Shown here one piece after another: positions 18,730 through 27,729 of a stretch of DNA of 64,000 bases. The translations under genes and the position numbers were made by a program. Below the pieces are notes generated by a model. It searched no databases, was not told the DNA's origin, and worked only from the letters and a program-made list of their open reading frames with translations. Source of the stretch: Topomyia yanbarensis (taxonomy: Eukaryota > Arthropoda > Insecta > Diptera > Culicidae); assembly GCF_030247195.1 (NCBI RefSeq), contig NC_080671.1:27459543-27523542 (forward strand). The letters run 5' to 3'. The stretch's first letter is position 1. Each line of letters begins with the position of its first letter.

Positions 18730-19190
18730 GGTAAGCGGCGCCCCACCTTGGTGGTAGTAGTGGTTGCGCTGCATACAACCGGCGCTTGCGACGGAGTGAG
18801 ACAGAGCTGCATCTGGTTGGTGAAGCGGCTCGCTTCATCATCATTCATTCATCCGTATTAGTGCAGATACGGGATTTTGAGTATTTGTGTACCTAGCCAC
18901 GCTGCGTAGTAGGGGAATACCTCTGGACCCACAGGTAAGCGGCGGCCCACCTTGGTGGTGGTAGTGGTTACGCTGCATACAGTCGGCGCTAAGTGAGACA
19001 GAGCTGCATCTTGTTGGTGAAGCGTCTCGCTTCATCATCACTTATTCATCTGTGCTAGTGCAGAAACGGGCTTTTGTGTATTTGTGTACCTAGCCACGCT
19101 GCGTAGTAAGGAAATACCCCTGGACCCACAGGTAAATAGCGGCTCCATCTTGGTAGTGGTGGTTGCGCTGTGTTCAACCCGAGCGTGACA
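18730..19190 (+). repeat. Tandem ~200-bp monomers in the I-element 5' UTR
   Basis: Units start GGTAAGCGGC/GGTAAATAGC at 18,730, 18,934 and 19,131 (periods 204 and 197; the third is partial). Shared phrases: CACCTTGGTGGTNGTAGTGG, GAGACAGAGCTGCATCT, TTCATCATCA, TTTGTGTACCTAGCCACGC and GGACCCACAG. Each repeat boundary reads CAG|GTAAGC or CAG|GTAAAT, a 5' splice-site consensus. Such 5' monomers usually act as promoter modules in non-LTR elements; that function is inferred. Confidence 0.8.
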
Positions 19191-19281
19191 GAGGGAGACA
19201 GCGTGAATCTGCAACTCTTCGAAGGACAGGTAGATTTTAATATAATTTTGCTAGTGTTAGTATTTAATTTACTTACTGTGT

Positions 19282-20610
19282 ATGGTAGGCGAGATGGAGG
19301 ATAGTGAGATGGAATCCTCCATTTCACAAGAGCAAAATTCTTCTGATCCCCCTCCCTCAACTCCCCTTAGAATAAAATTATACCCCCAAGGGTCTTCTGG
19401 ACCTTGGCAGGTTTTCTTCAAGCGGAAAGGAAAGCCATTAAACCTTGTGCAAATTGCACGGGATCTGACTTCACGATTTTCTGCTGTAACAGAGATCGTG
19501 AAAGTAAATAAAGATAAACTTCGAGTTAGCATTGATAACATTAGACAAGCTAACGAGATAGTAGCCTGCGAACTCTTCACGCGTGAATATAAAGTTTATA
19601 TACTTTCGCGCGATATAGAATGCGATGGAGTCATCTCCGAACCCAGCCTCACTGCCGAGGATATACTTAAGCATGGTGTTGGTTGTTTCAAGAACGCCCT
19701 GCTTAATAAGGTAAAAATACTCGATTGTAAGCAATTGTACTCAGTATCACATGAAGAAGAGAAAAAAGTTTACCGACCATCCTATTCATTTCGTGTAACT
19801 TTCGCTGGGTTTGCTTTGCCTAGCCATGTTCTTATTAATAAAATTCGTCTCCCCGTTCGCCTTTTCATCCCTCGTGTGATGAATTGCCTTAATTGTAAAC
19901 AGCTTGGCCACACAGCCACTTATTGTTCCAATAAGGTACCGTGTGGCAAATGTGGGGGGCCTCATCAAGAGGATACATGCAATAAAAACTTAGAAAAATG
20001 TTTACATTGCGGAGAAACTTCACACGAGCTCCTTGCATGTCCCATATATAAATTGCGGGAGGAGAAAATTAAACGATCCTTGAAGGAGAGATCTAAGCGC
20101 TCTTATGCAGAAATACTGAAAAATGCTACTCCTGAACCCACGGTCCCAGAAAACAGATACGCTATTCTATTGCCGAAAGAGTCTGACTCTGACGAAGCGT
20201 CCGAAGGTACATCATTTGTTTTACCTAGAGGATCCAGGAAAAGAAAACAATCCTCTTTTCCTAAACTGCCAAGCAAGGGCCTTAAAATTTCTCCTCCAAC
20301 AAATAAATTGCGGCCAAAGCTAAAGAATTCCGATGCAATACCGAAGCCAGTCCCTCCCGGTTTTGGTAATGTACAATCCAAACAGAACACCATTACTGGA
20401 AATAATAAAACTTCAACTTCCTCCGAGCCTCAACCGGGGATAGGTTTATTGAAATTTTCTGAAATTGTTGATTGGATTTTCAAAGCATTCAATATTTCTG
20501 AACCACTAAAAAGTATACTTTCAGCGTTCCTCCCAACAATTAGAACATTTTTAGAGCAGCTGATTGCTCAATGGCCCATCCTTGCAGCGATTGTATCTTT
20601 CAATGGGTAA
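19282..20610 (+). CDS. I-clade retrotransposon ORF1 (gag, nucleic-acid-binding)
   Basis: An intact 442-codon frame. The N-terminal part carries an RRM-like region (KLRVSIDNIRQANEIVACEL, residues about 75-95). Then come three CCHC knuckles around residues 203-255: CLNCKQLGHTATYC, CGKCGGPHQEDTC and CLHCGETSHELLAC. After these is a Lys/Arg-rich stretch (KIKRSLKERSKRSYAEILKN) and a hydrophobic C-terminus (FLPTIRTFLEQLIAQWPILA). Gag proteins of this family bind element RNA and form particles. The stop overlaps the ORF2 start in the 8-nt string ATGGGTAA, suggesting coupled translation. Confidence 0.88.
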   Translation: MVGEMEDSEMESSISQEQNSSDPPPSTPLRIKLYPQGSSGPWQVFFKRKGKPLNLVQIARDLTSRFSAVTEIVKVNKDKLRVSIDNIRQANEIVACELFTREYKVYILSRDIECDGVISEPSLTAEDILKHGVGCFKNALLNKVKILDCKQLYSVSHEEEKKVYRPSYSFRVTFAGFALPSHVLINKIRLPVRLFIPRVMNCLNCKQLGHTATYCSNKVPCGKCGGPHQEDTCNKNLEKCLHCGETSHELLACPIYKLREEKIKRSLKERSKRSYAEILKNATPEPTVPENRYAILLPKESDSDEASEGTSFVLPRGSRKRKQSSFPKLPSKGLKISPPTNKLRPKLKNSDAIPKPVPPGFGNVQSKQNTITGNNKTSTSSEPQPGIGLLKFSEIVDWIFKAFNISEPLKSILSAFLPTIRTFLEQLIAQWPILAAIVSFNG

Positions 20611-21054
20611 TTCGCCTCCTCCAATGAAAGATTCCATCACTGTTTTACAGTGGAATTGCAGAAGTATCATACCTAAAATTGACTCCTTAAAATTTTGCTG
20701 CATAATTTGAAATGCGATGCTTTTGCTTTATGTGAAACATGGCTTACCTCAAACATTAATTTCAACTTGAATGATTTCAACATTATTCGCATAGACCGAG
20801 ACACCCCGTATGGAGGAGTGCTTCTAGGAATTAAAAAGTGCTATTCTTTCTATAGAATTAACATCCCCTTGTTTGCGGGCATTGAGGCTGTAGCTGTCCA
20901 AACGAATATTAAAGGCAAAGACATGTCTATCGCCTCTATATATATACCTCCCAAAGCTCAAATTGGACAACGTCAGATTTTTGAGGTAGTGGAAACCATG
21001 GCTGCTCCGCGGCTGATCATTTGCCAGTCGTTATTTCAATTAACAGTGAATTAG
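20603..21054 (+). pseudogene. I-element ORF2, endonuclease part (broken)
   Basis: ORF2 begins at ATG 20,603 inside the end of ORF1 and reads DSITVLQWNCRSIIPKIDSL, the conserved endonuclease start. A 1-nt slip near 20,690 moves the reading to HNLKCDAFALCETWL (Glu motif) and AGIEAVAVQTNIKGK. After VVETMAAPRLI, the domain that should hold GDFNSHG and the LDL region is missing and the frame jumps to DHLPVVIS near 21,015. So the endonuclease lacks its catalytic centre. Confidence 0.8.
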
Positions 21055-22040
21055 GCCTCACGAATTCAATCAATGTCCCTTATGACTTGACACGAAATAT
21101 TGATTGGAAAAAATACCAATCTTTAATTTCCACTTCTCTTGTTTCGACGGAAGAGCTACCACCTACCGAAGAATATGAATTTCTAGCGGGTTTGATTATT
21201 GAAGCAGCAGAACAAACCCAAACGAAATGCAATCCTGGCATGATAATGAACAGCCGGCCTCCTAATCCCTGGTGGGACAAAGAGTGCTCGGATGCATATA
21301 AAGCTAAACAAGTTGCTTACAAAGAAATTATGAAACGGAAAGGGTGTACACGTGCAAACTTTGAAAATTATTCGATTTTACAAAACAAATTTGACAGTCT
21401 CCGTCGTGCCAAAAAGTCTAGTTATTGGAGACGTTTCGTTGATGGCTTGTCAAGAGAAACATCAATGAGTACTCTTTGGAACGCAGCCAGAAGAATGAGG
21501 AATCGAAACGTAACTAATGAAAGCGAAGATTTTTCGAATCGCTGGATATTTAATTTTGCCAAGAAAGTTTGTCCAGATTCTGCTCCTGCGCAGAAAATCA
21601 TTCGCGATGCTCCCACAAGTAACGATTCCATAGATTCGCCTTTGACAATGATGGAATTTTCAATTGCACTCCTCTCATGCAACAATAATGCTCCGGGTCC
21701 AGACAGAATTAAATTCAACTTGGTGAAGAATCTGCCTGACCTAGCAAAAAGACGCTTGTTGAATTTATTCAATAAGCTTCTTGAGCAGAACATAGTCCCG
21801 CACGACTGGAGACAAGTGAGAGTTATCGCCATTCCAAAACCGGGAAAACCAGCCTCCGACCATAACTCGTATCGACCGATTGCAATGCTATCCTGCATCA
21901 GGAAATTGTTGGAAAAAATTATCCTACGACGTCTCGACAATTGGGTTGAGGCGAACGGCTTGCTATCAGATACCCAGTTTGGTTTTCGGAGGGGAAAGGG
22001 AACGAATGATTGTCTGGCGCTACTTTCGTCAGAAATCTAA
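21021..22040 (+). pseudogene. I-element ORF2, pre-RT and first half of reverse transcriptase
   Basis: A 339-codon open segment. It has PNPWWDKECSDAYKAK, a typical linker of I-clade proteins, then NNAPGPDRIKFNLVKNLPD, VIAIPKPGKPASDHNSYRPI and GLLSDTQFGFRRGKGTNDCL, which are RT motifs 0-2a. It ends with a frameshift at about 22,035. Confidence 0.85.
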
Positions 22041-22290
22041 CTAGCTTACGCAAAAAAGAACAAATGGCGTCTGTGTTCTTAGACATAAAAGGAGCATTCG
22101 ACTCTGTTTCCATTGATGTTCTCTCAGAGAAACTAACCAATGTGGTCTTTCACCAATATTAAATAATTATTTATACAACTTATTGTCAGTAAAGCACATG
22201 CATTTTTCATATGGCGATTTAGCAACATTCAGAATAAGTTACATGGGCCTCCACAAGGTTCTTGTTTAAGCCCCCTTCTCTACAATTTAC
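22041..22290 (+). pseudogene. I-element reverse transcriptase motif A-B region, frameshifted
   Basis: Readable pieces in different frames: ASVFLDIKGAFDSVSIDVL (motif A, first catalytic Asp) at 22,064-22,120 and GLPQGSCLSPLLYN (motif B) at about 22,246-22,287. At least two frame changes separate them from the neighbouring segments. Confidence 0.75.
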
Positions 22291-23637
22291 GTGAATGACA
22301 TTGATAATTGTATTGTCAGCCCATGCACTCTAAGGCAACTTGCAGATGATGGCGTGGTTTCTGTTACAGGACCAAAAGCCATAAATTTACAACAACCACT
22401 GCAAGATAGTTTGGATGATTTATCAAGTTGGGCTTTGAAGTTAGGCATCGATTTCTCTACGGAGAAAACAGAGTTGGTTGTTTTTTCAAGGAAGCGTGAT
22501 CCAGCTCAGCTTCAGCTTCAGTTGGTTGGTAGAACGATAGCCCAAGTCATGACCTTTAAATATCTCGGAATTTGGTTCGATTCTAAAGGTACACGGGGAG
22601 GCCACATTAGGTATCTGATAAAGAAGTGCCAACAAAGGATAAATTTTCTCCGAACAATAACCGGATCTTGGTGGGGTGCTCATCCAAGTGACGTGATAAG
22701 ATTGTATCAAACAACGATACTTTCAGTAATGGAATATGGGTGCTTCTGTTTCCGTTCAGCTGCAAACACTCACATTATTAAATTGGAACGAATACAGTAT
22801 CGTTGTTTACGAATCGCCTTAGGTTCCATGAAATCGACACATACGATGAGTCTTGAAGTTCTAGCGGGAGTTCTTCCCTTAAAAGATCGATTCTGGGATC
22901 TCTCCTCTCGTTTACTTATACGATGTGAGGTTATGAATCCACTTGAAATTGAAACTTTCGAAAGACTTGTCGAGCTTCAATCCCAAACCAGATTCATGAC
23001 AGTGTACTTCAATCACATGTCACAAGAAATAACGCCTTCTAGTTATGTTCTGACATGTGTTAATATACTAGATACTCCCGATTCCACTTTATTTTTCGAC
23101 ACGTCCATGCAAGAGGAAATTCGTGGAATCCCGGATCACCAGCGCTCTCTGGAGATCCCTAAAATATTCATAAGTAAATACCAACACATCGACTGCCATA
23201 AAATGTTCTACACTGATGGGTCACGAATCAATGAGGCCACTGGCTTCGGTATTTTCAACAATAACACCTCGATCTCTTTCAAGCTTGCAGAACCTGCCTC
23301 CTTTTATACAGCCGAACTAGCAGCAGTTCACTATAGTCTGGAAATCATTGATACTTTACTTCCGAGCCATTATTTCATCCTCACAGATAGCCTCAGCACA
23401 ATTAAGGCACTACGCTCATTAAAGCTTGATAATCACGCTTCGTTCTTTTTGAAGAAGATACGAGAATACTTAACTAAATTAACAAATAAATCTTATCAAA
23501 TTACCTTAGTGTGGATTCCCGCTCATTGCTCCATACCGGGTAATGAGAGAGCGGATAATTTAGCCAAAATAGGGGCGCTGGACGGTGACATCTATGAAAG
23601 ACCTATTGCCTTCAATGAATTTTATAGCGCTTACTAG
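22291..23637 (+). pseudogene. I-element ORF2, RT thumb and RNase H
   Basis: A 448-codon open segment. It starts NDIDNCIVSPCTLRQLADDG, where the catalytic box is LADD rather than the usual YADD/FADD. Then come KTELVVFSRKR and FKYLGIWFDSKGTRG (RT motifs D/E). The RNase H domain has FYTDGSRIN, FYTAELAAVHYSLE, FILTDSLSTIKAL and VWIPAHCSIPGNERAD, so the D-E-D-H/D active-site pattern is present. The frame ends near 23,637 with a slip. Confidence 0.85.
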
Positions 23638-24037
23638 TTGGCAAACATCATGGGACAATGGAGATCTGGGACGGTGGTTGCACTCAATTATTCCTAAAGT
23701 ATCAACGAAGGCATGGTTCAAAGGGTTGGATGTAAGTCGAAACTTCATTCGTGTGATGTCTAGACTCATGTCCAACCATTATACGTTGAATGCGCATCTC
23801 CGCCGTATTGGGATCGCAGAAGATAATCAATGTGCTTGCGGAGAGGGTTACGAAGACATTGAACATGTTGTTTGGTCTTGCACTGAATATCGTGAAGCCA
23901 GATCCCAATTAATAGACTCCTTACGAGCCAGAAGAAAACCACCCTATGTACCTGTTCGTGATATCCTCGCTTTACGAGATCTTACATACATGAGCCATAT
24001 TTATCATTTCCTGAAAACAATAAATATTCAAATATAA
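23638..24037 (+). pseudogene. I-element ORF2 C-terminal zinc-finger region
   Basis: After a frame slip the reading continues as TSWDNGDLGRWLHSIIPKVS, FIRVMSRLMSNHYTLNAHL and CACGEGYEDIEHVVWSC, a CX1-2CX8HX4C-like finger found at the C-terminus of many non-LTR polyproteins. It ends at TAA 24,037. Confidence 0.85.
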
Positions 24038-24373
24038 TTATCCCCACAACGTTTCTAAGTTTTGCCCTTGCTACCCACAAACAATTTAGATTTCCTCGCA
24101 GTTAGTTAAGTTAGATAAAACGATATAAATAAAGAAAAAAATAAACAAAGATTACAGAAAAACTATCAATAAGTTTACAATGAAATTCAAGAAAATAGAG
24201 TATAATTAAAAACATTCAAAATGATGATTATCCTCAGTGTTAGCATTAGAAAGTGAATTTTTTTTTATATAACGTAATAGTCTTAAGAACCTTTGTAACA
24301 TGTTATGTAAAAAAAACCCCGGCGTAAAAAAGCTTTTGCAAATGCCGTGTCAAATAAACGTTTTATGAAAAAA
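24038..24373 (+). repeat. I-element 3' UTR and tail
   Basis: AT-rich. It includes TATAAATAAAGAAAAAAATA and two AATAAA-like signals, ending AAATAAACG...ATGAAAAAA right before the 15-bp target duplication. Confidence 0.7.
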
Positions 24374-24388
24374 AGCATTGTTCGAACT

Positions 24389-25090
24389 AATGGTATTTCG
24401 CCAAATGGCCTCTTCATCCAAATGGGACATGATCGAAAGGTACCCGACAAATTGCCTAGAATCTGTTTGATATCCATCTGACAATCTAACAAATGTTTCA
24501 CTATGTAGTAGGTACTAATCAGCCCGCTGATCTTGCTTTAAAGGATCCCTTTGATTAAATTCTACTATCGCATACAATTTAGCTGGCGTCAATTTTAATT
24601 GATCAAGATAGTGTAGTGTCATTTGAAGATTATTTTTAATTTTTTTCTTGCTATTAATAATCAAAGTGCTAGTTTTTCCCCTTAAATCATGAAAAATGTG
24701 TGTTACATACCCCGTTTGAACGCCAGCCATTTAATTTGCAGTTACTCGAAAACCTGTATCAATACTGAACATTCCAACCAACTTATACTAGCACATCAAA
24801 TCATGTAAACAGTACACCTTTGCCATATTCATTATTACAATATTTACCACGTAGCCTGTCACAAACGCACATCGCGATGCTAGCCGGCATCATCAGAATC
24901 TTTAAACAGATGAAGTCAGTACCGTGCGCAAAGTGCAGATGCTGATTGATCGTTTAGCACACCGCGTCGCCTCGCCACAGCTACGGTGATAAGCTTCAAG
25001 TCTAAATTATATTTACGGGGTCGCACAGTATGACAAAAAGCAATCGGAGTAAGCTGAGATCGCACTTTGTTTCGTGGAAATAGAAATAAC
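24389..25090. other. Non-coding stretch after the I element
   Basis: Nothing convincing on either strand. There is a GC-richer patch at about 24,860-24,990 without an open frame. Confidence 0.35.
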
Positions 25091-25092
25091 TA

Positions 25093-25429
25093 CACGGTTA
25101 AATAAAACAACCTGCAGAAAAGTTCTTTTAACTTACTTTTGAGTTGTGCGTCGCTTTCGCACTTATTAGTGTTGTCAAAAACAAAACGAGAGGTTCGACT
25201 CAGTCGAGGTCTTCCGTGGAGGAAGGTACTTTTGAGTTGTTTGGGGTGAACTCAAAATTAGGTAAATTCAACTTAAATTTGAGTATAAAAAACCTATCAA
25301 TGAGTTGTAATTTTTGCCGTGGTTAAATGGAAACTACCTTCAACACGGTTTACCAAATTTTAAGTTCCCCCACGATACCACGAGATTGAGTCAAAGGAAC
25401 TCAATTTTAGGTAGTTTTTTGTTTCCGTG
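25093..25429. mobile_element. TA-flanked TIR element, 337 bp
   Basis: The imperfect ~40-bp ends are CACGGTTAAATAAAACAACC and (complement) CACGGAAACAAAAAACTACC, both continuing into AGTTC. TA is present on both sides (25,091-25,092 and 25,430-25,431). The interior repeats ACTTTTGAGTTG and ACTCAAAATTAGGTA-type words. It is probably a Tc1/mariner-type MITE. Confidence 0.6.
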
Positions 25430-25602
25430 TATGGAGAATGGTGTTTTTCGCTTGTCTATAGCTGTCAGCATTCAGTATATTAAGATATAAATCGATACAG
25501 ATTTAAGGAAGCTTTTGTCTCATTTTACTTTTTTTGTTATAAGATGTAGGCTAATGCTTTTGACAAAGTTTTCTGAAATTATATTGCATATTTTCGGAGC
25601 AG

Positions 25603-25721
25603 GCCGAAGACCGACTGCCCAAGATCGAGTACCCGGGACGTCTGAAATACATTCGTTCACGATTCGGACAACCTGGTTTGTTCGATCACGATGATGATGA
25701 TGACTTTGAATACACCGAGAA
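25603..25721 (+). CDS. Candidate C-terminal exon of an unrecognised gene
   Basis: After a weak acceptor (ATTTTCGGAGCAG) one frame is open: AEDRLPKIEYPGRLKYIRSR, then a stretch ending FDHDDDDDFEYTE. The other two frames have stops. GC content and codon use are higher than in the surroundings. The exon can end at GAGAA|GTAATG or read into TAA at 25,723. I do not recognise the family. The acidic run suggests a cytoplasmic tail. No upstream exon was found; the gene may start beyond the I element. Confidence 0.4.
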
Positions 25722-25763
25722 GTAATGGCTCTAACTAAGTTGTTTGTAATGGCATTCTCACAG

Positions 25764-25881
25764 TCTATCTTCTCATCCCGTGCAGAACAGCAGCTACAGC
25801 CCACGATCGCATATCAGTCCCATAAAACTGGACAACTATGCGATCATGGGCAGTACTTCGCTTTGTGATATAATCACATAA
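25764..25881 (+). CDS. Candidate companion exon to 25,603
   Basis: In the same frame as the previous exon, the region from 25,764 reads LSSHPVQNSSYSPRSHISPI, then KLDNYAIMGSTSLCD, to TAA at 25,879. Two acceptors are possible. CTCACAG (25,763) keeps the frame but leaves a 42-nt intron, short for mosquitoes. CCCGTGCAG (25,785) gives a 64-nt intron but a different, quickly terminated frame. It could also be an alternative last exon. Confidence 0.3.
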
Positions 25882-26440
25882 ACAATATCTGCTCAGTGAA
25901 ATGTGCCAGTCTTTACTACGGGATAACACAAGTTCTATTGAGCTTAGAAAAATTTGCGTCGCACATTAATTCTGTCGTAAATACAAGCGGAAGTGGACTT
26001 AAATGCACATATTCCGCGAAATCACCCGTGGCACTTGAAAAAGTGTGATAAAAGTTAATCTCGAGGAAGTGACCTACATACAGCTACACCACGTAAACAA
26101 TTGTGTTTTGATAACGTTTAGAAGATTAGCCAAAGCAGAAGACTTCACTACAAAGAACAACATGGAACACGGCGTCGGATACAATACAATGTGGCATTGA
26201 AAACAAAATTCAAGTGTATATGAAAGATAATAAGGTGGATGTTCGTATATACGACCTAGCACAACGCACTAAAGCAGATTACATCAAACGATTTATGTCG
26301 TAATGCATAGATAAGTGAAAACTGTTTCAAACAACACTTGGCAGGCCCGTGCGCCCCCATGAAGGTTTTGAATTACTTTTAAAATTTTATTAACTTCCTG
26401 TTCAGGCAAAAATATACTGCAAACCGTTTTGACAAATAAA

Positions 26441-26602
26441 ATGTCATTCGAGTTCGGTCACTCTAGAAACAAGTCAATAAAGAAACCAAGGACGAAAATT
26501 TGCGAGGGTGGCTGGAAAGGGATGTATGTCAAGTTGGACGGCTTTACTGAAGGATCGGTGCACGTTTCGACAAGCTTTGATATTAGCAACAGTAGTAAGT
26601 AG
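26441..26602 (+). CDS. Small ORF, repeated at 26,815
   Basis: A 53-codon ORF. Its part CEGGWKGMYVKLDGFTEGSV with HVSTSFDIS resembles the second ORF 374 bp downstream. A GTAAGT lies at its end (26,595), so it may be an exon. It is possibly the start of a retroelement ORF1, because a LOA tail fragment follows at 27,075. Function is not recognised. Confidence 0.3.
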   Translation: MSFEFGHSRNKSIKKPRTKICEGGWKGMYVKLDGFTEGSVHVSTSFDISNSSK

Positions 26603-26814
26603 ACAGCAGATGTCGGTCAGCGGGCTAGCAACGGCAGCTAAGGAAGAAAAGACACAAAGTGGGAGAAAATCGGGATATAGTTGTATAGAGAAATTTTACC
26701 ACCGATGATTATTTCGTTGGAATGGCAGCGAAATGGATCGCGAAAATGGGCATCGGTATAGGGTGAAATACCGCAGCCAAGAAGTTCTCAGCACCAGATA
26801 GCAGATAAATAAGA

Positions 26815-26991
26815 ATGACTATCACAAAGAAGGATAAGAAGCCCGGCGAAGGTGGCTGTAAACAGATGCCAATCATTTTGGTCGACACCTCCGGATCAGT
26901 TCATGCCTCAACAGGTGACGATATTTGCAGCAGACCTGAGCAGATCAGATGTATCGCGAAGGTTGGACAGCAAGTAAGGAACGAAAAGTAG
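26815..26991 (+). CDS. Small ORF related to 26,441
   Basis: A 58-codon ORF starting MTITKKDKKPGEGGCKQMPI. The segment GEGGCKQM...DTSGSVHAST with DDI aligns with the upstream ORF as EGGxKxM-x5-D-x4-GSVHxST-x2-DI, indicating an old tandem duplication. It is followed within 100 bp by a LOA-type 3' tail, so it may be a retroelement gag remnant. Confidence 0.3.
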   Translation: MTITKKDKKPGEGGCKQMPIILVDTSGSVHASTGDDICSRPEQIRCIAKVGQQVRNEK

Positions 26992-27074
26992 CTATGGATA
27001 AAAACATGGCGATTAACACAAAACAAAATAAGTAAGAACGCAAAGCAGTACTTAACGGTTGCCCCAGATGGATG

Positions 27075-27110
27075 AAGGCACAAATCTCCGATCAACATGG
27101 GGAACGTGCC
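27075..27110 (+). repeat. LOA element 3' tail fragment
   Basis: GGCACAAATCTCCGATCAAC and following bases match the end of LOA copy A (11,863-11,897) almost exactly and copy B (41,280-41,316) with changes. Either a severely 5'-truncated or an internally deleted copy ends here. Confidence 0.7.
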
Positions 27111-27133
27111 ATTTGTGCCAGACGCTACTGATA

Positions 27134-27727
27134 GAGGCCAAACCATCGAATATATTCACAGGGTGTCTTTGGAGGAATTGTTCGTATGAATATTCCCCAC
27201 AATCTGAGAAAAATTAAATTGATGCATGGCTGACTATGATTGAACTAGAAAAATTAAATTTTTTATACTGACGAGGTGGAAAGTTGGTGTCTTCGACAAA
27301 GTTTTAGAAATGCTCATAATGAAGAATTTTATTGAACAACTTGAACTTATAGGACTTAATGTTCTCGATTTATAAAGCGTTTTCCAAGGCCCTCCACATT
27401 TGTTTGGAACATGGTATGCACGAAAAGTCACCGTGGAAAAAGTTATATTAAAAACTAAATTTAAGGGTGTTACCATAGAAAATGCTTTATAAATCGATAA
27501 CTTTAAGTCCTACTAGTTCAAGTTGTTCAACAAAATTCTTCATTACGAGCATTTCTAAAACTTTGTCGAAGACACCAACTTTCTACCCCGTCAATATAAA
27601 AAGTTAATTTTTTTAGTTTAATCGTAGTAAGCCATGCCTAATTTTAATTTTTATCGGGTTGTGGGGAATATTCTCACAAACAGTTCGTCCAAAGATACCC
27701 TGTGGATATATTCGATGGTTTGACCTC
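27134..27727. mobile_element. TA-flanked foldback MITE, 594 bp
   Basis: Long inverted arms (about 230 bp each) begin GAGGCCAAACCATCGAATAT and (complement) GAGGTCAAACCATCGAATAT. TA lies at 27,132-27,133 and 27,728-27,729. Both arms contain CTTCGACAAAGTTTTAGAAA. It has no coding capacity. Confidence 0.8.
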
Positions 27728-27729
27728 TA

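Larger units (their letters stand above)
18511..24373 (+). mobile_element. I-clade non-LTR retrotransposon, nearly full length
   Basis: A 5.86-kb unit with a 5' region of tandem monomers, a gag ORF with three zinc knuckles, an ORF2 with endonuclease, reverse transcriptase, RNase H and C-terminal zinc finger, and a short 3' UTR ending in ATGAAAAAA. It is flanked by AGCATTGTTCAAACT (18,496-18,510) and AGCATTGTTCGAACT (24,374-24,388), a 15-bp target duplication with one mismatch. The gag is intact but ORF2 has at least four lesions, so it cannot encode a full polyprotein. RNase H plus the CCHC gag places it in the I clade, known in mosquitoes. Confidence 0.88.
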
